From Roseococcus suduntuyensis (lineage in GTDB: Bacteria > Pseudomonadota > Alphaproteobacteria > Acetobacterales > Acetobacteraceae): 64,000 nt of DNA. Where the stretch lies: NCBI RefSeq assembly GCF_014196305.1, contig NZ_JACIDJ010000002.1, forward strand, positions 496,001-560,000, given 5' to 3'. The notes under the pieces were generated by a model, which saw nothing but the letters and a program-made list of their open reading frames with translations, was not told the DNA's origin and did not search any database. The position numbers and the translations under genes were made by a program. Positions 26,323 through 35,077 of this stretch are shown piece by piece (the stretch's first letter is position 1; every line of letters begins with the position of its first letter).

Positions 26323-27524
26323 GCGAAGCAGAAGACGGAGCCCAAGCCGATCGGGCCATGAAGGCCACCGTGTGGCGGCTCTTCTTCTGCCAGGCGCTGA
26401 TGAACGCCACCATGATCGGCCAGGTGGCCATGGGCGCGTTGATCGGCCATTCCCTCTCGGGCGACGCCGCGCTCGCCACCCTGCCCATGGCGGTGCAGAT
26501 GACGGCGGTGATGGCCATCTCCATCCCGGCCTCCATCGTCTTCAGCCGCTATGGCCGGCGGACGGGCTTCTTCCTGGGCGCGGTGCTGTCCATCCTGGGC
26601 TCGGTCACCTTCGCCACCGGGTTGCTGGTGCAGGATTTCGTGGTCTATTGCGCGGGCGCGGTCTTCGCCGGCGCGGGCTTCGGCATCGCCCAGCACTACC
26701 GCTTCGCCGCCGCCGAGGCCGCCACCCCCGCCTATCGCCCCCGCGCCATCGCGCTGGTCATGGCCGGGCCCGTCCTGTCCGCGATCTTCGGCCCCGAGAT
26801 CGTGAAGCACACCAACCAGCTTTTCCTGCCCTACATGTTCCTGGGCACCTACATGGTCATGGCGCTGCTGCCGCTCGCCTGCATGGTGCTGCTGGCGGGG
26901 CTGCGCCTGCCGCCGCCGCCGCCCAAGCCCAAGGTGGCGACGCCGGTGGGCGAGATCACTCGCCGCCCCGCCTTCGTGGCCGCCGCCGTGGCCGGCCTCG
27001 TGGCCTATGGCACCATGAACCTCGCCATGACGGCGACCCCGCTGGAGATGATGCTCTGCGGCTTCTCGGTCAGTGCCTCGGCCACCGTCATCCAGGCCCA
27101 TGCGGTCGCCATGTTCGCGCCGGGCTTCGTCACCGGCCACCTCATCGCGCGCTTCGGGGTGATGCGGATCATCACGATCGGCGCGGGGCTGACGGCGGCC
27201 AGCGTGGCCGTGGCGCTCACGGGGCAGAGCTTCTGGCATTTCTCGGCCGGGCTCGCGCTGCTGGGGGTGGGGTGGAACTTCATGTTCGTGGGCGCCACCA
27301 CCCTGCTCGCCACCAGCTACGCGCCGGCGGAGCGGGTGCGCGCCCAGGCGGCGAACGACTTCATCGTCTTCGGCACGGTGGCCTGCACGGCCTTCCTTTC
27401 GGGCTTCCTCCATGCCCGCTTCGGCTGGTCGGTGCTGAACCTGACCCTGTTGCCGCCGCTGGTGGCGGCGCTCGCCCTCTTGGCCTGGCAGAGGACGCGG
27501 GCGCGGCGGGTGGCCGCGGCCTGA
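26319..27524 (+). CDS. MFS transporter at the end of the riboflavin-thiamine operon
   Basis: A 401-residue major facilitator protein with about 12 hydrophobic segments. Seen: the loop 2-3 signature region ending FSRYGRRTGFFLGAVLSILGSV near residue 73, which fits the family's RxGRR turn, a long central cytoplasmic loop with a PPPPPKPK run near 203, and a second six-helix half. GTG start overlaps the thiL stop, so it is co-translated with the operon. A vitamin or vitamin-precursor substrate is suggested only by position; drug efflux is equally possible. Confidence 0.8.
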   Translation: MSEAEDGAQADRAMKATVWRLFFCQALMNATMIGQVAMGALIGHSLSGDAALATLPMAVQMTAVMAISIPASIVFSRYGRRTGFFLGAVLSILGSVTFATGLLVQDFVVYCAGAVFAGAGFGIAQHYRFAAAEAATPAYRPRAIALVMAGPVLSAIFGPEIVKHTNQLFLPYMFLGTYMVMALLPLACMVLLAGLRLPPPPPKPKVATPVGEITRRPAFVAAAVAGLVAYGTMNLAMTATPLEMMLCGFSVSASATVIQAHAVAMFAPGFVTGHLIARFGVMRIITIGAGLTAASVAVALTGQSFWHFSAGLALLGVGWNFMFVGATTLLATSYAPAERVRAQAANDFIVFGTVACTAFLSGFLHARFGWSVLNLTLLPPLVAALALLAWQRTRARRVAAA

Positions 27525-27540
27525 AGAGCGGTGGCCGGCG

Positions 27541-27638
27541 GCCGATTCACCGCTCCGGCGTGACCGCCTCCGCGGATCGGACGCACCATACGCGGCCGAT
27601 TCACCGCTCCGGCGTGACCGCCTCCGCGGATCGGACGC
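27541..27638. repeat. Two tandem copies of the GATTCACC palindromic repeat
   Basis: Two 44-base copies (27541-27584, 27595-27638) at a period of 54, opening GCCGATTCACCGCTCCGGCG and closing CCGCGGATCGGACGC. They fill the space between the convergent MFS and Ada genes. The second copy is also coding: on the minus strand it supplies the last 11 residues and the TGA stop (in GATTCACC) of the Ada-like protein. Confidence 0.85.
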
Positions 27639-28686
27639 GATCCACCCCCTCCCCCGCCAGTAGCCTCTTCTTCGCCGCCAACCCCCAGCGATAGCCCGTC
27701 AGATTCCCATCCTTCGCCACCACCCGGTGGCAGGGAATGATCGGCGCCAGCGGGTTCTGCGCGCAGGCCCGGGCCACGGCGCGGGTGGCGGCGGGTGCGC
27801 CCATCTGGGCGGCCAGCCCCGCATAGCTGCGCGTCTCGCCGGAGGGGATGGCCTGCAACGCCTCCCACACCCGCCGCTGGAAGGCGGTGCCGCGGATGTC
27901 CAATGGAAGGTGCAGCGCCGCCGCGGGTTCGCGCAGATGGGCCGCGATGGCGGCCACCGTCTCCGCCAGTGCGGGGTCCTCCTGCAGGGTGGCGTGGGGG
28001 AAGCGGCGGCGCAAATCGCCCTCCAGCGCGTCAAACGGTTCCGCGAAGCCGATGAAGCAGACGCCGCGCGCGGTCGCGCCCACCAGCAGCGGCCCCATGA
28101 CCGACTCCGCGCGGGCGATGGAGATCACCTCGCCCCGCGCGCCCCGGCGTGCCGCGCCCGGCGTCATGCCCAGCGCGGGCCGGCCATAGACGCGGCTTTC
28201 GCTGCCGAACCCCGCCTCGGCCACCGCATCGGCCACCCTGGCACCCCCCGCCAAGGCCGACTGCAAGCGCCGCCCGCGCACGGATTCGGCGAAGGAACGC
28301 GGTGTGACGCCCGTCACCTCGCGGAACATCCGCAGGAAATGGTGGCGCGCATAGCCCGCGCGGGCGGCGAGCGTGGCCAGGCTCGGGATGGTCTCCGATG
28401 CCTCGATCAACGCGCAGGCAGCGGCGACCGCGTCGCGGTGCAAAGCGGCGCGTTCCCCCTTGGGGTCGCAGCGCTTGCAGGCGCGGAAGCCCGCCGCCTC
28501 GGCGGTGGCGATGCAGGCGAAGAACCGGGTGTTGCGCCGCAAGGGCGGCCGCGCCGGGCAGCCCGGCCGGCAAAAGACGCCCTGCGTGGTGACGGCATAG
28601 AGGAAATCCCCGCAGGCGGGCGCGGCGTCCCGCCCCAGCACCGCCTGCCAGCGGAGATCGTCGAGGGGAGGGGCGATGCTGTCCAT
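27601..28686 (-). CDS. ada: Ada-type regulator fused to O6-methylguanine-DNA methyltransferase
   Basis: A 361-residue adaptive-response protein with three parts. Seen: N-terminal Ada zinc domain with Cys 39, 43, 70 and 73 (FCRPGC, CKRC), where the first cysteine accepts methyl groups from phosphotriesters; an AraC-type helix-turn-helix region around residues 95-180 (LATLAARAGYARHHFLRMF); and an Ogt domain with the methyl-acceptor motif PCHRV (Cys about 319) and GYRWGLAAKKRLL. All active residues are intact, so it should repair alkylation damage and activate its regulon. The last residues (RSAEAVTPER) are encoded by an intergenic repeat rather than conserved sequence. ATG start. Confidence 0.93.
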   Translation of the reverse strand: MDSIAPPLDDLRWQAVLGRDAAPACGDFLYAVTTQGVFCRPGCPARPPLRRNTRFFACIATAEAAGFRACKRCDPKGERAALHRDAVAAACALIEASETIPSLATLAARAGYARHHFLRMFREVTGVTPRSFAESVRGRRLQSALAGGARVADAVAEAGFGSESRVYGRPALGMTPGAARRGARGEVISIARAESVMGPLLVGATARGVCFIGFAEPFDALEGDLRRRFPHATLQEDPALAETVAAIAAHLREPAAALHLPLDIRGTAFQRRVWEALQAIPSGETRSYAGLAAQMGAPAATRAVARACAQNPLAPIIPCHRVVAKDGNLTGYRWGLAAKKRLLAGEGVDRVRSAEAVTPER

Positions 28687-28753
28687 GCGGGCGAGTGTGG
28701 CGCGGCAAGGCCCGCCCGCGCCATCCGCGCGTTGCCCCGCTATCGCGGGATCG

Positions 28754-30409
28754 CTACAGCGGCCCCGCCTTCCCGAACAGCCAGCCCTGGCCGAACTTCA
28801 CGCCCAGCTCCTGCATCAGGGCGGCGCATTCCTCGGTCTCGATATGCTCGGCCACCACGGCGGCACCCACGGCCTGGGAGAGGTCCACCATGGCCTGCAC
28901 GAAGCTGCGGTCCCGCTCGCTGGTCAGGGCGGCGACGACATAGCTGCCATCCACCTTCACGTAGTCCACCGGGAATGCGCGCAGGTAGCGGAAGGAGGCG
29001 GCCCCCGCGCCGAAATCATCGAGGCAGACCCGCACCCCGCGCTCCCGCAGCTGGGAGAGGGTGAGGGCAGCGCTGGCCTGGTTCTCGATCTCGGCGCTCT
29101 CGGTCAGCTCCACCATCAGCCGGGCGGCGGCGCGGCGATCACGGTCCACCAGGGCCAGCAGCCGCGTGCGGAAGGATTTCGACTGCGCCGACAGGCCCGA
29201 AATGTTGAAGGCCAGGTGTCGCCCCGGGGGCAGGGCGGGAATGGAGGCGATGGCGAGCGAGGCCACGGCCAGGTCCAGCTCCTCCGTCAGCCCCACCGTC
29301 TCGGCCAGGGTGATGAAGTCCTGCGGGCCCTCGCCGGGCTTCAGCACCTCGGGGTGGGGCCGCAGCAGGGCCTCGTAATGGTGGATCTGGCGGGTGGCGA
29401 GCGTCGCGATGGGCTGGAATTCCAGCCGGAAGCGGCGTTCGGCCACCGCGAGGCGCAACGCGCCCGCCCGGGCCGCGATGCGCGAGACGACACCCTCCAG
29501 CCCGTTCTCGAAGCCGGCCTCCTTCAGCCCCTCCGCCCCCAGCCGCGCGAAGACCGACAGCCCGTGGCGCAGCGCGCGCGCGGCCTGGATGGGCGAGAGC
29601 GCGCCGGGGGCGAGATCGATTTGCGCGGCAAGGTTCACCGAGACCTCGGCCTGGTCACCCAGCACCGCCTCCACCGCGCGGGCGATGGCGGCGAGGTCCG
29701 GCGTGGCGTCGGGTTCCTGCAACACGCCGTAGCGGCCGGGGGCGAGGCGCGCGACCAGGGCGCCGCCCGTCTCCCGCGTCAGGATGTTGCGGAGCGATTC
29801 CACGTCCTGCATCCGTGCGCGGATGGGGTGGTCCGGAACCGCGCCCGGCGCCGTGGGGTCATGGCAGAAGGACAGGCCGCCCCCCCGGCCGGAGGCGAGC
29901 ATCCCGCGCAGCGCGTCCGCCTCGGCTTCCGGCACGCCCGCCACCTCGATGAGGGCGAGGCGCGCCCGCTCCCCCTCCCGCAGGCGTTGCTCGGCCGCGC
30001 GGGTGAGAAGGCTGGGGCTGGTCTTGGTGGCGGCATGCGCGCTGCCCTGGGGCAGCGGCGCGAAGGTCAGGCAGAAGCGGGAGGTGCCGCAGGCATGGGG
30101 CATGGAGAGGCCCGCCACGGCGAAGGGGGTGCGCTCGCCGTCATTCAGCGCATAGGCGCTGGGCGGCAGGCGGCCGCGGGTGGGCAGCAGGGCCATGGCG
30201 GCGGCGAAGGCGTCACGGTCCTCGGGGGCGAGGATTTCGCTGGGAAGACGCCCCACCAGGCTTTCGGGTTCGCGCCCCAGGCGCTGGCGAAAGGCGCCGG
30301 CGGCGAAGACGACCCTGCCATCCGCCCCCACCTCCACCAGAAGCTCGGCGGCGGCGAAGGCGAAGGCGATGAAGCGCTCTCGGTCGGCCTGGTGGCGCGG
30401 TAGGTCCAT
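28754..30409 (-). CDS. PAS-EAL domain cyclic-di-GMP phosphodiesterase
   Basis: A 551-residue cytoplasmic signalling protein with no membrane segments. Seen: an N-terminal PAS-like region (residues about 15-70, LVEVGADGRVVFAAGAFRQR), a poorly conserved middle, and a C-terminal EAL domain from about residue 310. EAL motif residues are present: FQPIA..HYEALLRP, FNISGLS (Asn), LMVELTE (Glu), CLDDFGAG (Asp pair), YVKVDG (Lys), AEHIETEE (Glu) and GQGWLFGKA (Gln). It should therefore hydrolyse c-di-GMP. No GGDEF domain is seen. It is transcribed alone; the signal sensed is unknown. Confidence 0.88.
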   Translation of the reverse strand: MDLPRHQADRERFIAFAFAAAELLVEVGADGRVVFAAGAFRQRLGREPESLVGRLPSEILAPEDRDAFAAAMALLPTRGRLPPSAYALNDGERTPFAVAGLSMPHACGTSRFCLTFAPLPQGSAHAATKTSPSLLTRAAEQRLREGERARLALIEVAGVPEAEADALRGMLASGRGGGLSFCHDPTAPGAVPDHPIRARMQDVESLRNILTRETGGALVARLAPGRYGVLQEPDATPDLAAIARAVEAVLGDQAEVSVNLAAQIDLAPGALSPIQAARALRHGLSVFARLGAEGLKEAGFENGLEGVVSRIAARAGALRLAVAERRFRLEFQPIATLATRQIHHYEALLRPHPEVLKPGEGPQDFITLAETVGLTEELDLAVASLAIASIPALPPGRHLAFNISGLSAQSKSFRTRLLALVDRDRRAAARLMVELTESAEIENQASAALTLSQLRERGVRVCLDDFGAGAASFRYLRAFPVDYVKVDGSYVVAALTSERDRSFVQAMVDLSQAVGAAVVAEHIETEECAALMQELGVKFGQGWLFGKAGPL

Positions 30410-30455
30410 GCGCCTTTATGCGCATGGCGCGGTTAACGGCGGGTGAAGGCCCGTC

Positions 30456-30986
30456 TCAGGCGGCGAGCGCGGCCTCGGCGTCCAGCGTGGCGGCGGTGGC
30501 ATGGACCACCGCGGCGATGCGGACGGCGGCCTGGACCTGTTCCTTGCTCACGCCGTGCTGAAGCAGGATTTTCTCATGGCTTTCCATGCACATGCCGCAG
30601 CCATTGATGGCCGAGACGGCGAGCGACCACAGCTCGAAGTCCATCTTCTCCACGCCGGGCTTGGCCATGATGTTCATCCGCAGCTTGGCCGGCATCGTTG
30701 CATAGTCGCCATGCACCAGGTGCGTGAAGCGGTAGTAGATGTTGTTCATGCCCATGATGGAGGCCGCGGCCTTGGCGGCGTTCAGCGCCTCGGCGGAAAG
30801 CTGCGGGCCGAACTCCGCCACGATGTGCTTCGAGACCATGGCGTTGCGGCTGGCGAGTGCGGAGACGATGAAGCAGCCCGCGCGCTGCTGCGCGGTCAGC
30901 ACGGGTTCGGTGGACAGGGAACCCAGGTTCAGCTTCTGGTCCTTGGCGTATTCGGGCAGGGCATTGCGCAGCGCTTCCAGCGACAT
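30456..30986 (-). CDS. ahpD: Alkyl hydroperoxide reductase AhpD-like carboxymuconolactone-fold protein
   Basis: A 176-residue AhpD-family disulfide reductase. Seen: the catalytic CxxC with its partner residues, [13 protein letters not shown] near residue 132-144, in an all-helical carboxymuconolactone-decarboxylase fold, and [19 protein letters not shown] near 95. In mycobacteria AhpD recycles AhpC using a lipoamide-dependent chain. Start ATG 30986 ([13 protein letters not shown]) fits the family; an upstream in-frame start would add 13 unrelated residues. It lies 157 bp downstream of ahpC with three hairpins between them. No ahpF is present. Confidence 0.9.
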   Translation of the reverse strand: MSLEALRNALPEYAKDQKLNLGSLSTEPVLTAQQRAGCFIVSALASRNAMVSKHIVAEFGPQLSAEALNAAKAAASIMGMNNIYYRFTHLVHGDYATMPAKLRMNIMAKPGVEKMDFELWSLAVSAINGCGMCMESHEKILLQHGVSKEQVQAAVRIAAVVHATAATLDAEAALAA

Positions 30987-31026
30987 GGCGGGCTCCAACA
31001 ACAGGTGACAAGGGGAACACACCAAC

Positions 31027-31131
31027 CTTTCGGCCGCACAGGCGGCCGAAAGCGGGGGGTCTAAGGGGGGCTGGCTGCCCCCCTTTCGCCGGCGGCGGTA
31101 GGGTTGGTGTGGCGGCTACCGCTGCCGGCGA
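31027..31131. promoter_or_regulatory. Three consecutive hairpins between ahpC and ahpD
   Basis: On either strand the gap can fold into three stems: 31027-31052 (CTTTCGGCCG with CGGCCGAAAG), 31065-31083 (GGGGGGC with GCCCCCC) and 31086-31131 (TCGCCGGC with GCCGGCGA). There is no T-run. Such stacking could attenuate ahpD relative to ahpC or protect the ahpC message 3' end. Function is inferred. Confidence 0.4.
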
Positions 31132-31143
31132 CAGAGGGCCGCC

Positions 31144-31719
31144 TCAGGCGGCCTTTTCAAACAGTTCCTGCGGCTTCAGGGCCTCTTCGCCCTTGGTCCA
31201 GTTGCAGGGGCACAGCTCGTCGGTCTGCAGCGCGTCGAGCACGCGCAGCGTCTCCTGCGGGTTGCGGCCCACATTCAGCCCGTTCACCGTCACGTGCTGG
31301 ATGGTGTTGTCCGGGTCCACGATGAAGGTGACGCGCAGCGGCACGCCGGCTTCCTTGTCCAGAACGCCCAGCGCCGTGGACAGCTCGCGCTTCACATCCG
31401 CCAGCATGGGGAAGGGCAGCGTCTTGATGTCCTCGTTGTAGACGCGCCAGTTCAGGTGGACGAACTCGCTGTCGGTGGACACGCCATAGACCACGGCGTC
31501 ACGGTCGGCGAACTCGGTGTTGAGCTTGCCGAAGGCCGCGATCTCGGTCGGGCAGATGAAGGTGAAGTCCTTCGGCCAGAAGAAGACGATCTTCCACTTG
31601 CCGGCATTGCTGTCCGACGAGATCTCCTCGAAGGACTTGCCGGGGCCGGCCAGGCCATCCGGGCCACCCTTGACGGCGGTGAGCTTGAAGGCGGGGAACT
31701 TGTCGCCAACGGTCAGCAT
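31144..31719 (-). CDS. ahpC: Peroxiredoxin AhpC
   Basis: A 191-residue 2-Cys peroxiredoxin reducing hydrogen peroxide, alkyl peroxides and peroxynitrite. Seen: VGDKFPAFKLTAV at the start, the peroxidatic motif DFTFICPTEIAAFG near residue 50 (Cys about 55), YGVSTDSEFVHLNWR near 77, and the resolving region DELCPCNWTKGEEAL near 170. ATG 31719 with a GGAG Shine-Dalgarno matches the family start. Upstream is a 138-bp gap with no perfect OxyR motif by eye. ahpD follows on the same strand. Confidence 0.94.
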   Translation of the reverse strand: MLTVGDKFPAFKLTAVKGGPDGLAGPGKSFEEISSDSNAGKWKIVFFWPKDFTFICPTEIAAFGKLNTEFADRDAVVYGVSTDSEFVHLNWRVYNEDIKTLPFPMLADVKRELSTALGVLDKEAGVPLRVTFIVDPDNTIQHVTVNGLNVGRNPQETLRVLDALQTDELCPCNWTKGEEALKPQELFEKAA

Positions 31720-31857
31720 GCGGCTTCTCCTGTGGTGCCGCGCGGGGCGCGGCGCCGGTTCAGATGCGCCGGTTCGTTCCGGCTGCGCGTTCACATATCG
31801 CAGCGCAGCATGATTTGGCCAATGAAGAGTTTTCAACGGCCTGATCGAGATTCCCGA

Positions 31858-33015
31858 TCAAAGCCCCGCGCTGACGGCGGCGCAGACGCGCTCCACATCC
31901 GCCTCGGTCAGATAGGGGTGCATGGGCAGGGAGAGCACCTGGTCGCACAGGCTCTCGCTGACCGGCAGCGGCGGCGGGGCACCCGCGAAACCCGCCGCAT
32001 GAGCCGCCTGGTAGGCCGGCTGGTGGTGCAGGGGCTTGGGGTAATAGACGCCGAAGGGAATGCCCTGGGCCTTGAGCGAGGCCTGCACCCGCCCGCGCTC
32101 GGCCGCATCGGCGCAGCGGATGGTGTAGAGGCCCCAGGCGCTCTCGCAGCCCGCCGGCTGGGCCTGGAGCGCCACCTGCCCCGAAAGCCGCGCGTGATAC
32201 CAGCCGGCCACGCGGGCGCGGGCGGCGATCTCGCCGGGGAACAGCGTCATCTTGCACAGCAGGATGGCCGCCTGGAGCGTGTCCAGCCGGCCGTTCATGC
32301 CCGTCCGCAGCACCTCGTAGCGCGACCCGCCCTCGCCATGGGTGCGGAGTGACCGATACAGCTCCGCCCGCTCGGCGCTGTTGGTCAGCAGCGCGCCGCC
32401 ATCGCCGTAGCAGCCCAGCGTCTTGGTCGGGTAGAAGCTCAGCGCCGTCGCCTCGGCATGGCCCCCCAGCGGGCTGCCATGCAGCCGCGCGCCGAAGGCC
32501 TGGGCCGCGTCGTCCAGGGTGAACATGCCATGCCGCGCGCAAAGGCCACGGATGGCGGGCCAGTCCGCCGGCAGGCCGAAGAGGTCCACGCCGACCACGG
32601 CGCGGGGGCGCAGCCGGCCCTCGCGCGCCACCTGCTCCACGCGGGCCGTGAGGTCCGCCATGTCCATGTTGAAGCTATCGGGGTCCACATCCACGAAGAT
32701 GGGCGTGGCGCCCAGCACCAGCGGCACCTCGGCGGTGGCGGTGTAGGTGAAGGCGGGCAGGAAGACCGCGTCGCCCCGGCCGATCCCCTCGGCCATCATG
32801 GCGATCTGCAGGGCATCCGTCCCGGAGGAGACGCCGACGGCATGGGCCACCCCCGCGAAGGCGGCGAGCTGGCCTTCCAGCTCCGCCACCTCGGGTCCGT
32901 TGATGAAGCGGCCGGAGGAGAGGACCGAGGCGATGCGCGCATCCAGCGCCTCGCGGATCAGCGCCTGCTGCGCCTGCATGTCGAAGAGGGCGATGGGCGT
33001 GGGGCTAGCGTTCAT
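31858..33015 (-). CDS. WbpE-like DegT/DnrJ/EryC1 sugar aminotransferase
   Basis: A 385-residue PLP-dependent aminotransferase for nucleotide keto-sugars. Seen: FINGPEVAELEGQLAAF near residue 43, GVSSGTDALQIAMMAEG near 64, VFLPAFTYTATAEVPLVLGA near 85, LDDAAQAFGARLHG near 166, the PLP-lysine motif SFYPTKTLGCYGDGGAL near 190, and LPMHPYLTEADVERV at the end. The pattern is closest to the WbpE group, which transaminates the C3 keto group of UDP-sugars. ATG 33015 opens just before ALFDMQAQQ. Last gene of the minus-strand glycan cluster, 101 bp after the dehydratase gene. Confidence 0.85.
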   Translation of the reverse strand: MNASPTPIALFDMQAQQALIREALDARIASVLSSGRFINGPEVAELEGQLAAFAGVAHAVGVSSGTDALQIAMMAEGIGRGDAVFLPAFTYTATAEVPLVLGATPIFVDVDPDSFNMDMADLTARVEQVAREGRLRPRAVVGVDLFGLPADWPAIRGLCARHGMFTLDDAAQAFGARLHGSPLGGHAEATALSFYPTKTLGCYGDGGALLTNSAERAELYRSLRTHGEGGSRYEVLRTGMNGRLDTLQAAILLCKMTLFPGEIAARARVAGWYHARLSGQVALQAQPAGCESAWGLYTIRCADAAERGRVQASLKAQGIPFGVYYPKPLHHQPAYQAAHAAGFAGAPPPLPVSESLCDQVLSLPMHPYLTEADVERVCAAVSAGL

Positions 33016-33116
33016 GATGGCCTCGTCCAACGCCGCGCGGGAAGGATCAAGCCCCCTCCCCCCCTTGGGGCGGTCCCGTTTCATGTCCCCATGTGACAAA
33101 GCACGGCCAGGCGGCT

Positions 33117-35054
33117 TCAGCCCGCCGCACTGCCGCTTTGGCCGGGGTTCGCCTCATGCTCGAATTCCGGAACCAGCCGCGAGAGCTGCGCGAGCGCGAG
33201 CCGCGCCTGCCCGGCCCGCGCCGTGGCCGCGATCTCCTCCAGCGCGCGGCCGACCAGGGCCGGGTCGGCCGTGCGCGGCGTGGCCACCAGCAGGCCCGGA
33301 AAGCGCGTGGGCCGCGGCGGCTCCTGCCCGTGGAACATCTCCTCGAACAGCTTCTCGCCGGGGCGCAGGCCGGTGAAGCGGATTTCCACATCCTCGTCCG
33401 GGCGCAGGCCGGCGAGGCGGATCATGCGCCGCGCCAGGTCCACGATCTTCACGGGGTTGCCCATGTCGAGCACGAAGATGCCGCCGTCGCGCAATTCGGG
33501 CGGCGTGTCCTCGCGGTCGGCGGCCCCCACCACCGCGGCCTGGAGCACGAGGCCCACCGCCTCGCGCACCGTCATGAAATAGCGGCGCATGTCGGGGTGG
33601 GTGACAGTCAGCGGCCCGCCGCGTTCGAGCTGCCGGCGGAACAGCGGCACCACGCTGCCCGTGCTGCCCAGCACATTGCCGAAGCGCACGGTGATGCAGC
33701 GCATCTGGCCCTCGCCCGCCCGCGCCTGCTTGTCCAGCGCCTGGCAGAACATCTCGGCCAGGCGCTTGGTGGCGCCCATGACCGAGGTCGGGTTCACCGC
33801 CTTGTCGGTCGAGATGAACACCATCAGCCCGCAGCCCGAAGCGCGCGCGGCCTCGGCCACCACGCGGGTGCCATGGGCGTTGGTCAGCATGCCTTCCAGC
33901 GGGTCGTTCTCGACCATGGGGACGTGCTTGAGCGCGGCGGCGTGGAACAGCAGTTCGGGCCGCGCCTCCTCCATCAGGCGGCGGATGCGCGCCTCGTCGC
34001 GGATATCGGCCAGGATGGCGCGGCGGGGCACGCCCGGATGGCGCTCGCTCAGTTCGAGGTTGATCTCATAGAGCGCGTATTCCCCGTGATCGAGCAGCGT
34101 CAGCATGGCGGGACCCAGGGCCGCCACCTGCCGCGCCAGCTCGCCGCCGATGGTGCCGCCGGCACCCGTGATCAGCACACGCCGCCCCTGCACGAGGCGC
34201 GCCATCCCCTCGCGGTCCAGCGGCACCTGGGGGCGGTCGAGCAATTCCTCGATGGAGACGGGGCGCAGATCCATGCGCGGCCCTTCGCCCGAGGACCGCG
34301 CGGCATGGCTCAGCGCCGTGGGCAGGGGGGCGGCGCGCACCGGGATGCCGTGGCGGTCGGCGGCGTCGAGCAGCGTCTCCAGCGCGGGCCCGCGCGTCTC
34401 GGGCGCGGCCAGCACCAGCAGGGCGGGCAGGCGGCCTTCGGCGCGCAGGCGGTCCAGCACCGCCTCCACCTCCTCGATGGCGCCCAGGATGGGCTGGCCG
34501 TGCAGGCGCCTTCCCGTCTGGCGGGTGCGGCGCGTCAGCACGCCCAGCACGCGGTAGCTGGGGCGCTTCTCCCGCCCCATGGCATGGATGAAGATGTCCA
34601 CCTGGTCGGCCGAGCCCGCCACCAGGATGGGCGGCAGCCCCTGCTGCTCCCACACGCGGCGCAACGCCTGCAGCCGGCTGACCAGCCGTGGAACCCCCAG
34701 CAGGCCGGCCAGCACCATGGCGTGCAGCACCGGAAAAGCGGGATTGGCGGGCCGCCAGGCCCCCAGGGCCGCGCCCACCAGCCAGAAGAACAGCGCGGCC
34801 ATGAGGGAGGCGGCCATCACCGCCAGCAGGTCGCGCAGCCCGGCGAAGCGCCAATACTGGTTGTGCAGGCCGAAGGCCCAGGCCGGAAGCAGCACCGTCA
34901 GCGCCGCCAGGGTGAAGCCCATGCCCCACCAACCGGAGCCGGGCGGCCAGCTTCCCGGCCCCGCCAGCCAGAGCGCCAGCGGAAGGGCCAGCACCGCGAG
35001 GACCGCATCCAGCGCGAAATTCAGCAGGACGCGGGCCGAGGCAAGCTTGTTCAT
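33117..35054 (-). CDS. WbpM/PglF-type membrane UDP-sugar 4,6-dehydratase
   Basis: A 645-residue inner-membrane enzyme of the CapD/WbpM/PglF family converting UDP-GlcNAc to its 4-keto-6-deoxy derivative, the entry step to bacillosamine- and QuiNAc-type sugars. Seen: four N-terminal transmembrane segments (residues 10-125), a first NAD-fold-like region near 145-240, and the catalytic SDR domain with VLITGAGGTIGGELARQ near 296, HAAALKHVPMVENDPLEG near 372, FISTDKAVNPTSVMGATKR near 413 and RFGNVLGSTGSVVPLF near 456. STDKA with MGATKR fits the long WbpM/PglF type. It precedes the WbpE-like aminotransferase. Confidence 0.9.
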   Translation of the reverse strand: MNKLASARVLLNFALDAVLAVLALPLALWLAGPGSWPPGSGWWGMGFTLAALTVLLPAWAFGLHNQYWRFAGLRDLLAVMAASLMAALFFWLVGAALGAWRPANPAFPVLHAMVLAGLLGVPRLVSRLQALRRVWEQQGLPPILVAGSADQVDIFIHAMGREKRPSYRVLGVLTRRTRQTGRRLHGQPILGAIEEVEAVLDRLRAEGRLPALLVLAAPETRGPALETLLDAADRHGIPVRAAPLPTALSHAARSSGEGPRMDLRPVSIEELLDRPQVPLDREGMARLVQGRRVLITGAGGTIGGELARQVAALGPAMLTLLDHGEYALYEINLELSERHPGVPRRAILADIRDEARIRRLMEEARPELLFHAAALKHVPMVENDPLEGMLTNAHGTRVVAEAARASGCGLMVFISTDKAVNPTSVMGATKRLAEMFCQALDKQARAGEGQMRCITVRFGNVLGSTGSVVPLFRRQLERGGPLTVTHPDMRRYFMTVREAVGLVLQAAVVGAADREDTPPELRDGGIFVLDMGNPVKIVDLARRMIRLAGLRPDEDVEIRFTGLRPGEKLFEEMFHGQEPPRPTRFPGLLVATPRTADPALVGRALEEIAATARAGQARLALAQLSRLVPEFEHEANPGQSGSAAG

Positions 35055-35077
35055 GGCGCCCTCCTTAACTCACTGGT

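Noticed and set aside
31843-31861. TGATCGAG-ATT-CCCGATCA palindrome as an OxyR or other operator for ahpC
   Set aside because: It overlaps the stop of the aminotransferase gene more than 120 bp from ahpC and does not match the OxyR spacing pattern.
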